From: Bostrychus sinensis
Taxonomy: Eukaryota > Chordata > Actinopteri > Gobiiformes > Eleotridae
Length of the DNA: 64,000 bases
Assembly: GCA_020698575.1 (NCBI GenBank)
Contig: CM036242.1
Location: forward strand, 9,993,624 to 10,057,623
Reading direction: 5' to 3'
Numbering within the stretch: position 1 is the stretch's first letter; each line of letters opens with the position of its first letter. The notes below the pieces were generated by a model, which searched no databases, had not been told where the DNA came from, and saw only the letters and a program-made list of their open reading frames with translations. Of the stretch, positions 45,417 to 57,480 are shown piece after piece. The translations under genes were made by a program, and so were the position numbers.

Positions 45417-47281
45417 CAGGTGTGTCAAACTCAATCGGAGCTGGGGCCAAAATTAGAAATCCAGTCTTGGTCAGTGGGCCGAATAAGAGTATTATATAAA
45501 TAATAAAGCCAGCCTACTGTATTTTTGTTCTCAGTTAGGCTACAATAGGCTTTTTAATTTAGAATAATACTTTCCCACAGAACTACAGGTGTAGATTTGT
45601 GGTTTTAAGGGGCTTTGTAGTTTTGTTTTAAATCAGAACTCAACAAATAACAACAACAAATAGGCCACAGACTACTGACTAACACTGGCCAATTATTTAT
45701 TAAGTATTATTTACTGCCACAGTTACCCAACTCCTCATATACGACAGGTGTTTTCATCAGGTCCACTCTGTTTTACTGTGACAGTGGGTACTACCAGCAG
45801 ATAAATATTTAGGTGCATGTCATGCCCCTTATGTGAATAATCCCAGCACAACTTTAAGCTGAGTCAGCTACCTACACACAAACACGTATAGGCCTACTTT
45901 ACTTTTATTGAGCAAACTACTGTCCACCTCTCGGTTTTCTGCAGCACACAGCTCACTGTGTGTTAATGAGTGCATTAGAGCACAAGTAGCGACAGAGAGA
46001 AAGGAAAAAGAGCAACGGAAGGCAGTGCTGTGAATGAACTTAGACAACTCTTTTGCTGATAACTTGGTTTTACTGACACGACTTGGTTTTCTGTTTTTGG
46101 AGACGGGGTTTGTAAAGGTGATGTTCTTACAATGCTGTGTGGTTGGAGCCTGTTTTTATTGCTGCCACATTAGCTTAACAAACAAAGTGTTGAGTGTAGG
46201 GATGCACCGATACCGATACCAGTATCGGGTATCGGTACCGATACCATGTCCTCGTACTCGTATTCATAAAAGTGGCCCGATACCAACAACTGATACCGCT
46301 TTACAGCGCTGTCACGTGACCTTCCCCTCTCAGCTGAGCAGTGATAACCGAGTGGAAGGATTTCAAAGTGAACTGTATGGAGATAAAAGCAAAGCTGGCT
46401 CTACATTCTGCTCAACCAGACTTATCCCAAATCATACGTGAGTCCTGAAACTTAAGCAGCTGTCCTTTTGTTGTCCTAGCTGTCCCGAAAATGATATAAG
46501 CGCGGAGTGTGAAGCAGTTGTTGTCTGATAAAACATAAGAAGTACCGTTGCTAATTGTGTTAGCTGCTGTATGTTTTTGCGAATTTCCGCTGGTTATGCG
46601 CAGATGCTCAGTCTGTTTTTAAAATGATTTTAGCGACTGGATAGAGGAGAATCTAAGCTTTAAAATGAGGTATAACATGTCCATATTCAGCAAATTTTAG
46701 CCATGGTTAGCTGTGTTCAAACCACTCTGTTGTAAAAATAACGTAGCATCGCAGAGCGGGGATAGAGGCAAAAAGACGACACAGTATGGGATGAATGAGA
46801 TACAGCAGTGTAACTGTATAAACTATAAGGTAACCCCTATATAAGTACTCGTATCGGTACTCGGTATCGGCGAGTACTCAAATGGAAGTACTCGTACTCG
46901 TATCGGTTTGAAAAAAAGTGGTATCGGTGCATCCCTAGTTGAGTGTTTACAGTCCCACCTGTTTTAAGAAGCTCCTGCTCTCACTGACCCCTCTTTGCCC
47001 ATTTCTTTTGTGGAAAGTTAAATTTCCTGTCGGAGAATCTTTCACTCTCTGCCTGCTCCTGCGGCTCGTGAAATGCCGCTCGCTAAAACAGCGGGGGAGG
47101 ATCAGTGCCGGTGTGCAGCGGCGCCGCTTCTGCAGTGCATTATGGGAGATGTAGTTCAAACAGATCGAGCACAGTATATCGCCAGGCCATTATTAATATA
47201 AAATGGAAATGATCTCGCGGGCCAAAAGAAATTATCCTGCGGGCCACATTTGGCCCGTGGGCCTTGAGTTTGACGCATGTG
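45417..47281. mobile_element. Outer hAT element, interrupted by a second hAT
   Basis: The left end is CAGGTGTGTCAAACTCAATCGGAG and the right end is GGCCCGTGGGCCTTGAGTTTGACGCATGTG; their terminal repeats match (CAGGTGTGTCAAACTCAA versus CACATGCGTCAAACTCAA). The target duplication CATTAAGG is perfect (45409-45416 and 47282-47289). These ends belong to a very common non-autonomous hAT group of fish. About 1.1 kb is its own sequence; the remainder is the inner element at 46197-46937 and its duplication. No intact transposase is present. The right part is GC-rich and includes GCATTATGGGAGATGTAGTT (47138-47157). Confidence 0.95.
46197..46937. mobile_element. Inner hAT element (TAGGGATGCACCGATACC ends)
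   Basis: The element starts TAGGGATGCACCGATACC and ends GGTATCGGTGCATCCCTA, a perfect 18-bp inverted repeat. The target duplication GTTGAGTG is perfect (46189-46196 and 46938-46945). Subterminal regions are packed with CGATACC/GTACTCG motifs in both orientations. A palindromic TCACGTGA lies at 46313-46320. The 741-bp interior has no intact transposase. Since it sits inside another hAT, it is the younger insertion. Confidence 0.97.
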
Positions 47282-47289
47282 CATTAAGG

Positions 47290-49204
47290 GATGCTCATTT
47301 AGAGAAACAAAGCACTGGAAAATAGAAAATCTACTTACTAATTACTACTACTGGCTTATTTATTAGAGAAAACTATAGTAAGGATATGGAATAATCGCGT
47401 TGATCTGCATTGTTGCTACAACTGTTAATATTAAAATATCTAGATATTTATATATTTAGTATTTTTTGTGTCATGATATTTGAGCCTGTATTATTCTTAG
47501 AAATTAGTTATCATCCCATACATGATGTAGAGTGATTCATACTCTTTGGACAACAGTTTTGTTTTTGTAACACTTGTAATGCTGACATCTGTTCCCACTC
47601 CCTTTTGCGTCATTAATGTTGCGACTGTATGTTTAGCAGTGCTACGGTTCTAGGAATAGCAGTACTTGTCTTGGTTTAAAAAAAATTAAAGATTTTGTGT
47701 GCAAGTAGTGACCAAAGGAGTTGCACACTATGGTCATAAAAGGATGAACATGGTTACTAATGGTACTCAGTGAGGCTTTGAAGTTTAAACAGTGGTCTGG
47801 CGGCAAAAGGAGGCCCAATAATGTGTCCCCTTACACCACCATCACCAACGGATAATACTTCTATTTGAATGTCGCAGTATCAGCTTGGAATTGGCAGACA
47901 TAGACACTTTTTCCTATCTTTTCTTGTCCAATGTTGGTGAACCCAGTTGTGTATTGTGCCTCTGTTTCTTGTTTTTAAATGGCAGGAGTGTCCCGGAAAA
48001 TATGGTCCTCTGCTTCTGGAGCTTACCTGCTTCAAGGTTTTGATGTTTTCAGAGATGGGTTTTCTGCAGATCTTGGTTGAAACAGGTGGTTAGTTGAGTT
48101 ATTGTTTAATATATCCCTCTGACCTCTGGCATCAACAAGGACATTTTTACCCACAGAGCTGCCTCTCACTGGATTTTTTTTTTACTTATGCAGCTTATTC
48201 ACTGCAGGGAGAGACCGAATTGTGGAATGAATGAGATGATTACACTGACTTCCATCACAAGCCTAATGTCAGCTGTCAGCTCTGTTTACCTTTACATCCT
48301 TGATCACTCTGTGTGGCCTAATTCACGCTTTGCACCAAGGGAATACGTAAGCAGAAAAGGTTATTTTTGATGAGCGTAAAATGACTATTATTTTTATCCA
48401 TCTGGCAACCTCTGATTACGGCTGAGGCTGAAGTGTGTGAGCCGAGGGAATGCTGACTGCTGGAAAACCGGTGAGTGTCTTGTCTCTGAAGAGGCTCGCA
48501 TATGAAGAAGGGCGGCTGAATAAATAAGGCTTGATGTAGCATCCCGGCGCAGACACGGCCTTCTCTTCCCCCTGCTCTCATACATTTATATCCTGCATCC
48601 CGGCCCGAGCGGCACATTTACCATTCAGCTCAGCTCTGACACTCCTGTTATGGTGACAAATGCGCTCGGCCATGCCTCTCTCAATGTCATATCTTCTGCC
48701 CACTTTATCCATCTAATGTACAAGGGACTGGCGATTATACAGGCTGCCAGTGGCGTATTTGTGTGGGATGTTGTACTCGAGCCATACTGTAGATGCATGC
48801 CGATAGGGGGACATTTATATATATGTACATATAGGACCACATAAGGACCATTGGGTTTACTCTGTGGTTTCATCATTACTGTAGGAGCATCTCTCTGCAG
48901 GAAGTGGACTGAGTTGTTAACAGTTCCTAACTGCACTAATGAATACTCCATCAGCTGCTTGTGTTGTGGAAATGCTTGGTAGACTAACAAGATGCTATAT
49001 ATTAGAACTGCTCAATATGCTGCAAATTTATTATAACACGACAAGCTCAGTGTTCTTATTAGAGACTTTAAACACAAGGTTACCTATATATCTTTCATAT
49101 ATTCTCTATTAATTTGCTCATCTATATCATAAATTAAATACATATAATACAATATATCCAGGAAGAGTATGCCTAATGTGTTATAGTAGTTGCTGTGTAG
49201 AGAA
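47290..49204. other. Probable intron, possible regulatory block
   Basis: No exon is resolved. The block 48190-48740 is free of recognisable repeats, has mixed base composition and includes ATTACGGCTGAGG and CTAATGTCAGCTGTCAGCTC; open frames exist in it on both strands, none with splice support. It is a candidate conserved non-coding element, not proven. Confidence 0.35.
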
Positions 49205-49335
49205 TTATTTGCATTGGTAATTTGGCATAGGTTTTTATGTCGACTGCAACCCTCTCCATGTATTTGGGCTTGGAACCGGTATAATTTGTGCAAACATCTC
49301 ATCTCCTGCATAAAAGGCGGGAACATTAACCAGAC
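49205..49335 (-). repeat. SINE-like interspersed repeat, copy 4 (minus)
   Basis: TCGACTGCAACCCTCTCCATGTATTTGGGCTTGGAACCGGTATA is the reverse sense of the GCTGGTCCCAAGCC..GGGTTGCGTCAGG block seen at 10560-10770. It is followed by a degraded region. The copy is partial. Confidence 0.5.
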
Positions 49336-50483
49336 CACTTAAAAAAAAACATTTATCTCACTAAGGATAATGTTCATATAAAGTAAATTTGACATCATAG
49401 TGTTAAACTATATTCTATGTGCTAAACTAATGCCCTTATTTTGCGCCTGTAAAAACTAGATGAGGTTAAACACACCTCTAGACTATTTCCAAACTACCCA
49501 TTCATTTATTTTGGGATATAACTCTTAAGCCTGCCTCAATAGCTCCTCTCATTGCCAGACATGTTTAACCCTGTTTCTGGAAGGCCAACTTTAAAGGCAT
49601 TAAAATCTCTCTTTTTTCTCTTTCCTCTTTCTCTTTAAGTGTAAAGACACAAATATGCTTCGCCAGTGCTTGTCCTCACTTGTAGGAGCAACAAGGAAGT
49701 AATGGCTCATTGTACTACAAATGCATACAAATGTTGTTCTACTATATATTAAAAAAGTAAATGCGCTATGCTTTTAAACAAGACATCATCATCAGTCTTA
49801 CTAAATATTTAAAGACACTGCGCTTTGTCATTTCCACTCAGAATAAATTCCTCCAGTCTTGACCTTTTCTCCTTGGTTTGAATATGGAAGAGTGCGATGT
49901 TTTATACCAGAGACTTTATTCAGGCATTTCTCCAGGGCACCAACCTATTTTCTGCTGCGAGGACTGCAAGAGACATTACTGTAATCTTTTTGCAAAGTGG
50001 AAAAATAATTAATTTAACTCACCATTATTATAATATAACCAGTGAAAAATGTGCATAATTGGAGCTCTGGAGCTTTTTAGTTTGTGAGATTTTAAAAGGG
50101 GCCAAATCAGAGCTGCTTCAAATTAACAAAGTTTCGCAAGCCATAACTTTAGAACTTTTTGGGAAATTTTCGCACATCACAATAGGCCCTGAGTAAGTCA
50201 TTTTGTGATATAAAATACTGATGCAGTATTTCTTATATAGCAGTAACAATTAGAACATCTATATTTCTGATTTATTAGGAATTCAAATATAATTTTTAGA
50301 ATATAATATTGTAAAAGGAATTCACAATTCTACCAACATTTTGTTTTATAACAAGATGTAACACTTGTCAGCATTGAGTTAAGAGCTGCTGATAATACAG
50401 AGAAAGTGGATGTTCCAGTACTCTTTGGGTCTGCTTATTCAAAGCCCAATAATAAAAATAGATAAATAAATAAAAATAATTGT
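49336..50483. other. Probable intron
   Basis: Nothing is resolved beyond AT-rich DNA and short pyrimidine runs (49607-49637). Confidence 0.35.
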
Positions 50484-50775
50484 AGGGTTGGGTGATAAAA
50501 CAAATTAAGTTTATCAAGTTGCATTTTTAATTTGAAATAATGTCAAAAATAGCTAAATCATAAAAAAAAAAATAGGGCTAAAACTCAAAGACAGTGATGT
50601 CACTGTACAAGTAATGCACATTGCTGCTGCCTCATTTTGAGCAGACATTTAGCATAAAAATATAACTATGCAATAATCTCATTTAAAACCTACATTTAAA
50701 TAGCTTTTTATGGCAACAAGAGAAAAAACAAAATTGGGAAAAAAAATACATTTTATTTTTTAGCCATATCACTGC
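50484..50775. mobile_element. hAT-like MITE (TAGGGTTGGGTGATA end), decayed
   Basis: The left end TAGGGTTGGGTGATAAAACAAATTAAGTTTATCAAG and the right-hand phrase TTTTAGCCATATCACTG correspond to the 'gggctgggtgatatggc' MITEs common in vertebrates. The right terminal repeat is degraded beyond the CCATATCAC part, so the right boundary is approximate. Confidence 0.45.
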
Positions 50776-51958
50776 ATTGAGATTGTCATATATTTACTGA
50801 GGTGGAAATAAGTGCATGATTACATGGACATGAACTAAACTGTGTTAGTATTTGACTTTGCTATGGGCTGGACTGCCTTACAGGAACAACCCTGCATAGT
50901 TGACACTTTTTTCCCAGAATGTAGTCATATTATAACACTTCTCTTCAAATGCAAGAAATGCATTTTTAAAAATCTTCTTGTAACTTTTATTAGCTGTGTA
51001 ATTATTGCCCATGTTTAAGAACTACTGGAGCTGAGTTTGTTTTCCTTTAGAGCTTTCACTTTGATAAATGACCTCAAATATTTTTACTGTCCCACTTTAA
51101 CATCTCTTTGGTTATTGCTATGTGTCTCTTGAGCAAGAAGTCTTGACATTTCGCGAGGACAGCCTGTGATAACGATATATGCAGATAGAACAACTTCTGC
51201 CACCCTCGCTTCTCACAAGCCCTTTGTTCCCCTGTCTTTATGTGAGATCCTGTCATATCTTTGGCAGATTTAACGTTCTATATCATCAAAGGCACTCCAG
51301 AGCTACCCACTCTCTTCCCAAATCCTTTTGATTTCCAACGGCACCCACTGCTTAATATTCCAAACTAGTCCATGGCCTTTTCACAGAGCTAACAGGCTTG
51401 CGAAGATGCAAGCCTTGGGTTGGTGTGTAAGGCATGTGGGACAGTACTCTCCTGGTTTTCTTGAGCTCTGAGTGAGGAGAAGTGTGCTGCCGGAGTTCAC
51501 AGCTGTTTCTCAGGCACAGGTCAGTGGGACGAACTCACTGTCATTTGTCTTTTTGTACTTGGGCTGCCATTGTGCACATCCTCTTTCCTGTCAAACACTA
51601 CCACAGAATAGCATTTCCTGTGTTGTATCAGGAAAATACGTGAAACTTAAGCTGAGCTATATTTGTATACAACATATTACTGAACATTTAGAACTATGAT
51701 AAGCTGGATTTGTATATATTGGTGACATAAGCAGGAGTTCCATCCAAACGTAAACAGAAGAAAAGTAGAAATTTTGATGCAGGCACTAGCGGCACAGGTG
51801 TTACAATGTCAAGACCCCTGCATATGGAAAAGACAACTGCGCTTCTGTCAATCATTATTCACAATACCTGTTTTTTGCATAAATCAAAAACAAACTACAA
51901 CGAGTATATAAACATTTTGTGAATTAAGATTTTTATTTTCAAAATTTGTTGTTTCCAG
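50776..51958 (+). other. Probable intron upstream of exon
   Basis: Nothing is resolved. Short frames at 51074-51256 and 51472-51699 have no splice support. The intron would end in TTTGTTGTTTCCAG at 51958. Confidence 0.4.
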
Positions 51959-52077
51959 CTCTTGTTTCTGATGCAATACTTCAGATTGCACTTAAAATAA
52001 GGAAAGGAAACCTGCCAATAGAAGGCTTTAGTAGCCTGCTTGAAGACATTATACTTGGTGTGGCAAAATCTGTTAAG
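51959..52077 (+). CDS. Probable internal coding exon, unrecognised protein
   Basis: A good acceptor (TTGTTGTTTCCAG, ending 51958) and a consensus donor (AAG|GTAAGA, intron from 52078) delimit 119 nt. The exon starts in phase 1 (two bases complete a codon) and ends in phase 0. Its 39 whole codons are open and read LVSDAILQIALKIRK, then GNLPIEGFSSLLEDIILGVA, then KSVK. This is a balanced sequence with the hydrophobic spacing of amphipathic helices, as in a folded helical domain. The other two frames have stops. There is no in-frame ATG, so it must be an internal exon. I do not recognise the family. The phase fits the candidate exon at 31113-31169. Chance open frame is the alternative, but paired splice sites plus protein-like composition favour a real exon. 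Confidence 0.6.
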
Positions 52078-54847
52078 GTAAGATGGGTGCTAACTTTGAA
52101 TACAGATCTGTTGGATAAAGTATTACACAGACTTTAGAACTGCAAAAATACATTAAGGCTTTAGTTTCTTAATAGTTTTGCTTAATCTTGACAAACAACA
52201 CAGCAGTCAACATACTGCAATGGAATATAGAATATTGGCAAAAAATCTGCAGTGCTTATCAGCCATTGGCATCTCTGGATTTTAACAATCAGTATCAGCA
52301 ATGGCCATAGAAAAATCCATATTGGTCAACCTCTAATGCTGACACGTTTTTCAGCTTCTTGCGTAACTTTTATATAGTAACTTAGAGAGAATTCATGGCA
52401 CATAGTTCTTTGTCTCCAACTTTTGCCATCAAGCATAAAGTCAGAGATCAGCACCTCAGTCCTGACAGGCACCAGGGGTATTTCCACAGCTTCCAAACTT
52501 TATTACCTTTTCATCTTCTCTCAAACTTCCCTCCTCTATACTCCCACTCCATATTTTCTGCTCTTAACGGAGGTTTTCAGCTTAGAAGTATGTCTTTACT
52601 CTTTACCAAGTTTTGTAGCGTTCTTGTACCAGCTTCTGAGTCTGGTTTTGCTTGTTTTTGACATTTTTAATACAACACAACGAGGTTGTAAGTACTCAAA
52701 GTTTAGCAAATATTTTAAATCTATACAATGATGCTAAGTCTTAATGTATTTTACAGGGAGAGAACAACTAGAAGTAACTGGGCCAAAAGTCAGTTTGAAG
52801 ACCAGAATTTCTCACAAAGCACAAATGGGGAGACCTTGAGCTGCTAAATATATGCAAAGTTCCTTTTACAAGCGGCCATAGTCTTGAACACTTGTGACAA
52901 CCACAACGCATCTCCCAGCATGTGATTCGGCCCCACTGAAGTCCTCTTTGTCTCCTTAATCCACTGTGAAAATGACCCTAATGTTTGGAGAGTTGGGAGA
53001 GGTTGGTATGGGCCTGGGGCTGGAGTGAAATGACTAGTTCAGGTTTGGGGCCTAAAATAGTTTTTTATGACGAGGTACTAGGGTTAGCCTTGTATGAAAC
53101 TCTTGCTTACTGTACGTTTTATATTAACCTAGCCTGGCCCTTATGGCAAAACCAGCAAGAGTGATTCATATGCATGTGTACTGCACCGATGATGGCAGAA
53201 TCTTTGGTTTGGTCACAGATGTATTATTAGCTGCAGGACTACCCCTCTGCTCTATTGCCAAAATCCTTGTGACCCACAAGGAATTTTCCACAAACTCAAT
53301 GCTTTGTACAAAGAACACCAAGTCATTCTTAAACTGCTTAAAATGACTTGAAAAGTTCATGATCCTGAAGCTCTGTGCCAATCCCACACCCAAACAACAA
53401 TATATTATTATATTAGCAATATATAATAGCAATATGTAATCGCAAAAATAGCAAAAAGCAATATGCTATAAGGTGATCAAACAGCTTTTCCTTCAACAAA
53501 CAAAAGAAAATGCATACTTAATTTTAGTTGCAGCACAACACTTAAAACCAGCAATGAGGAAAAATATTGAAAATTCTGATGGTCTGCTTAATATAGCTAA
53601 TAAGTAAAAGTTGAACTTGTAAAACTCATTCTGTCGGCTAAGTTGTCAAGAACCACATTTTGCCGAAACTAAATTCTTGGATGCCGTTGAGTATCAGATG
53701 GTCAATGATGGCTGGCATCAATCTGCCATGAGTCGTGTGATCCTTCAATGTTTGTCCAGCCAATGACTCCCCAGAGAACATGGCACTATTATGAATGGCC
53801 AACAGATGGGTTTCACTCCCTCTTCTGCTCCTGCTACAAGTCCTGATAGATCGCTGCTAGTGTCACAATGGCGACGCATGAGGGCTGACTAAAATAATTA
53901 ACGGCATAATATCACTTCTTGTCAAGCTGCCATAGAAGAAGAATCCTTCGGCTAATGTTTCTCTATGTATTCACAGTGAGAGCCATAAAGTTGATGTCCA
54001 TGATTCATATGCGAGATGTCAGGTCTTTGCTTAAGAAAGGTCGATTGAATGGGGGCAATTTGTAGAGACGGTGAAAGAGGTGTCAGTGCAAGGTTCTGTT
54101 CGGACTAAAAGAAAAAGCTGCTCTGAGTCGAATTCACTTCACTTGTCTTGTTTGAATTGAGTTTGATTAGTCTATTATCCTTATTCTTACATACACACTT
54201 ACTGTGCAAATATAGGTAGCAGTGGACACCATTAAGTGACAAATGAATGCATAAGACTCTACTAATGCCTATAAGCTCATTGCTAAGACTACATGACCTG
54301 CACTGTAGTTAAAGTACTCTACCAGTTTGCCACCACAAAATGCATTATAAAACTACATATCAAATGTTTAACACTTAACATTAGTCTAACCCAAAATGTA
54401 TTTTTTTTTTTTATATGAAAACACATGCAGTATTCTACTGACCCTCAATGTCATATAGGCTTTTTTTATTAACAGATTAAAGGGGATGCTGTTATTTGTT
54501 GTTGATTATATGGCTGCTGGAGAAAGAACCTCACAAAAAGGAAAAACATGACTAGAAAAAGGGATACAAAATGTGGTTAAATGTTGTTGCTTCAGTCCTT
54601 GAAATTTTAAGGTAGGTTTTATCTTCAGTTTGATGTCTTAACATTAGTATGTCCAGTTTTACATTTTTTCATAGTGGTGGGCAAATAGCAATATTTATAT
54701 GTCAGAAATACAATCTAGGAGATTGTATATTTTAACCTAATTTTAAACACCACAGACAAACAGGGCAATATTAATAGTTTGTGAATCGGGAATGCGCCGG
54801 ATCCCCTCGTGAGTCCTAAACCTAACCCTAAACCCAACGCTGCTCCT
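52078..54847 (+). other. Probable intron
   Basis: No further exon is resolved. Open frames at 52395-52731 overlap in two phases. The block 53640-53960 is repeat-free with balanced composition (GATGGCTGGCATCAATCTGCC and following) and may be conserved non-coding DNA. A short telomere-like string (CCTAAACCTAACCCTAAACCC) near 54817-54838 is too short to matter. Confidence 0.4.
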
Positions 54848-55250
54848 GTCTCCTCTGAGTGTGCGCGTGAGTGCGTCAGTCAGCTGTAAAGAAGATTGGA
54901 GACACTATGAGCAGTGCCCTGGAGAACCTGTTCAAATTTCAGGAAGTGAAAGAAAAGGGGTGAAGCAGTGTTCTGGCTGTGCGGGGGCGGGCCGGCCTCA
55001 GAGGACCCAGCAATTACCTTTAGTGCACTCATATAGGCTCATATACTGTATCCAACTGGCCAAAGTAATACACTCACATTTGGCCTCTTGGCTGCAGTGG
55101 ATGTCCAGCCCTGGTTACATTTGTGTCAGAAACTAGGTCACTGAAAAAAGTTTTGTCTTTCCATAGAAAAGTCAGAATTGGTGTTTTTTTTATGCATATA
55201 TTTTTCTACAATTATTCATTGTAATGAAGGCGTTAAAGTCCCAGCTCTAA
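54848..55250 (+). repeat. Interspersed repeat family Y, copy 2
   Basis: The segment aligns with 44519-44830 as described there. Its right side continues to AAAGTCCCAGCTCTAA (55231-55246), which resembles the right end of the hAT-like element at 34127-34966 (AAATCCCAGCTCTAA). Family Y may thus be the interior of a hAT-like element, an inference. A 91-codon open frame at 54861-55136 is a by-product; the same region in copy 1 is not open. Confidence 0.75.
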
Positions 55251-56682
55251 TTTAATAAAAACAGGAAAGATAGCGCTGATGTTTTTGAGGGAGAAAGAGT
55301 GTTTTTGACCATGACAGAAAAAGAAAAACCTCAAGTAGTTATTAATTTATTATTAATTTAGTTCAGCTAATTTTTGAGTGAAGGTTGGAGTATTTTGCAA
55401 CATTTTATTTATTTGGTAGTTGTGTTTTCATTATCATTTCTTTATGCACTCCTTGTTAGTTTTTTATATTAAATTTTGAATACCTGTCCTTGTAGTAGAG
55501 GTGCGTGGAGTTGGTGCACACAACTTATTTATTATGTTTTTTAGTTCCATTTATTTTAGTTTGATAACAACTGGCTTAGCTTTTTAATTATTTTTGAAAT
55601 GCTAGTTCAGAATGGAAATAATAACTTGACTGAGATGCCTCTTTGACAGATAAGGCTGATCCGTGATGTTTTGGAAGAGCGGATATTTCGACTGTAGGTC
55701 TCCAAATATCTGCATTGATGGGTAGTGCAGTGGGAGATAAGCTTGAGGCTGTCGTTTTTCTATTTTCTCCTTCTCCCATCAGCCTGCAGCACACCTGGCT
55801 CAGAGGAAGCATCAGTGGGTCCACACCAGCCAGAGAATATTGATTAAGACTGCTGACATTTCTGCTTCCTCTTTACTCGAGTGCTGCCTGTGCCATCATG
55901 CATCAGAAGGCAAACGCGTTCAAGGAGGCACCTTTTGAATCAGACCAGTTTAAATGTTAGGATGTCAAAAATCATGTCTTTTAAGTCTTGAAAGAGCCAT
56001 TTGAAGCATTTCCACTATAAAATATTCAGAATAACAGTGTAACAATACGGTGTAAAAAATACTATTTTCTACCGTAGACATAGCTTTTTCATGTTGAGTG
56101 TAAGGACACCAACTTGGTCGCAGAATGAACTTGGTTCCCCAGAAAGCAGGTGGGAAATAAAATTGTGGTTTCCTTGCATCAGGTAAATAGTTTTTGGAAT
56201 GTAGAAACATAGTTTTACAATTATTGTGCATTCGGTGTGAGATTTGATTGGCTATAAATTATTTCCTTTTAACCTTTCGTGGCTGCTATACTGTGGATCT
56301 GGACATTCTTAAGCCCCTGTAGTTTGGATGTTTGTCAGAATTATTTCAGTGGGATGGCTACCTGGAAACACTGTACTAAGACAGAGGAAGGAAAATAGCT
56401 AATTATCTGACAGTAAATGAGAAAATGTTCTTTTTAATTGTCACAAAAGTCTTGTGAAAATGGGGCAATTTGGGTCCCAAGATGCCACTGCTTTATATCC
56501 ACTGCTTCTCATAGCCTAAAAAACAAATTATAGCAGCCAGAAAGTGAAACTCAATCTAAAATAGGAATCTGCTACTAACAACATGTTGTGTTGTTGCGTA
56601 TTCCTATTGTTTTGCTTTCTCATAGTGGTTTATAACATCATGGGTGACCAGTTTGGTCATTGCACTAAATCCTAGTTTGAAG
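55251..56682. other. Probable intron
   Basis: No exon is resolved. Minus-strand frames at 55588-55824 and 55965-56231 lack splice sites. Confidence 0.35.
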
Positions 56683-57480
56683 GGGCTATGAGCTTTCTAC
56701 CATGTTATAATGATGTTTCCTCATCAAAAACATACCTGGCGTTGTGTTTTTGTTTCATTCATGCACGTTTGAGTTAGGGTTGTTCAATTATGGAAAAAAT
56801 TATAATCAGGATTAATTTAGACAGATTAATTGAAATCACGATTAGTTAAACGATTATTCATTCATTATCCTAACAAAACAATGTAAAATATATATTTTTT
56901 GCACAAATAAAAAAGTGCAAAATATTAAATGAACCAAGTTTGTTCTCTTTTGTAACCAAATGGAGTGAGCTGCTATAGAACTGTTATGAACATCAAACTA
57001 TAGAAATTATTTAACAAATAAAATAATTCCTTGTTTTAAGTAAGTAGTCTAGTAAGTAGCCTATATTATTTAAATTCCAGTTACAGGCATTATTATTATT
57101 ATGTTTATTATTGTCAGTAACTTAAATAAAACATGCTGGTTTGAGCTGGATGAGACAGCGGACTCTCTGTGTGCCCAAGCCCGACTCCCGTGCTCTGAGG
57201 CTGGGCAGACTTGCCACTGAGACACCGCTAGGACCCTCGGCACACAGACGCACACATGCCCCATTGATCAATGTAGTTTAACACGGTTTTTACTGCTTTT
57301 AACTACACCGCTTCTGCACCGACATGTGAGGAGCACTGAAGGGGCGTGCCAATAGTCAGGGACAGCGGGGAGGGAGGCCTCTTAAAGTGACAGGGACCTA
57401 ATCCGAGTGTTTCAAAACTTAAGATGGTGTCCTAAATTAATTTAAACGACTCACAAAAAAGCATAATATAGGCCCTTTAA
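56683..57480. mobile_element. TTAA-ended non-autonomous element (family X relative)
   Basis: The left end TTGAAGGGGCTATGAGC and the reverse complement of the right end (TTAAAGGGCCTATATTATGC) share a TT.AAGGG.CTAT core, suggesting terminal inverted repeats next to TTAA. The left interior matches the start of family X (ACCATGTTATAATGATGTTTCCTCATCAAAAACATACCTGG). The right part matches 8680-8862. The middle (56775-56880) holds GATTAATTTAGACAGATTAATTGAAATCACGATTAG, a motif series also known from other fish repeats and perhaps another insertion. No protein is encoded. Confidence 0.5.

Noticed and set aside
54817..54838. Telomere-like string CCTAAACCTAACCCTAAACCC
   Set aside because: Only about three imperfect units; chance or local duplication is enough to explain it.
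54861..55136. 91-codon frame within repeat family Y
   Set aside because: The homologous copy at 44519-44830 is not open in the same frame, so coding is not conserved.
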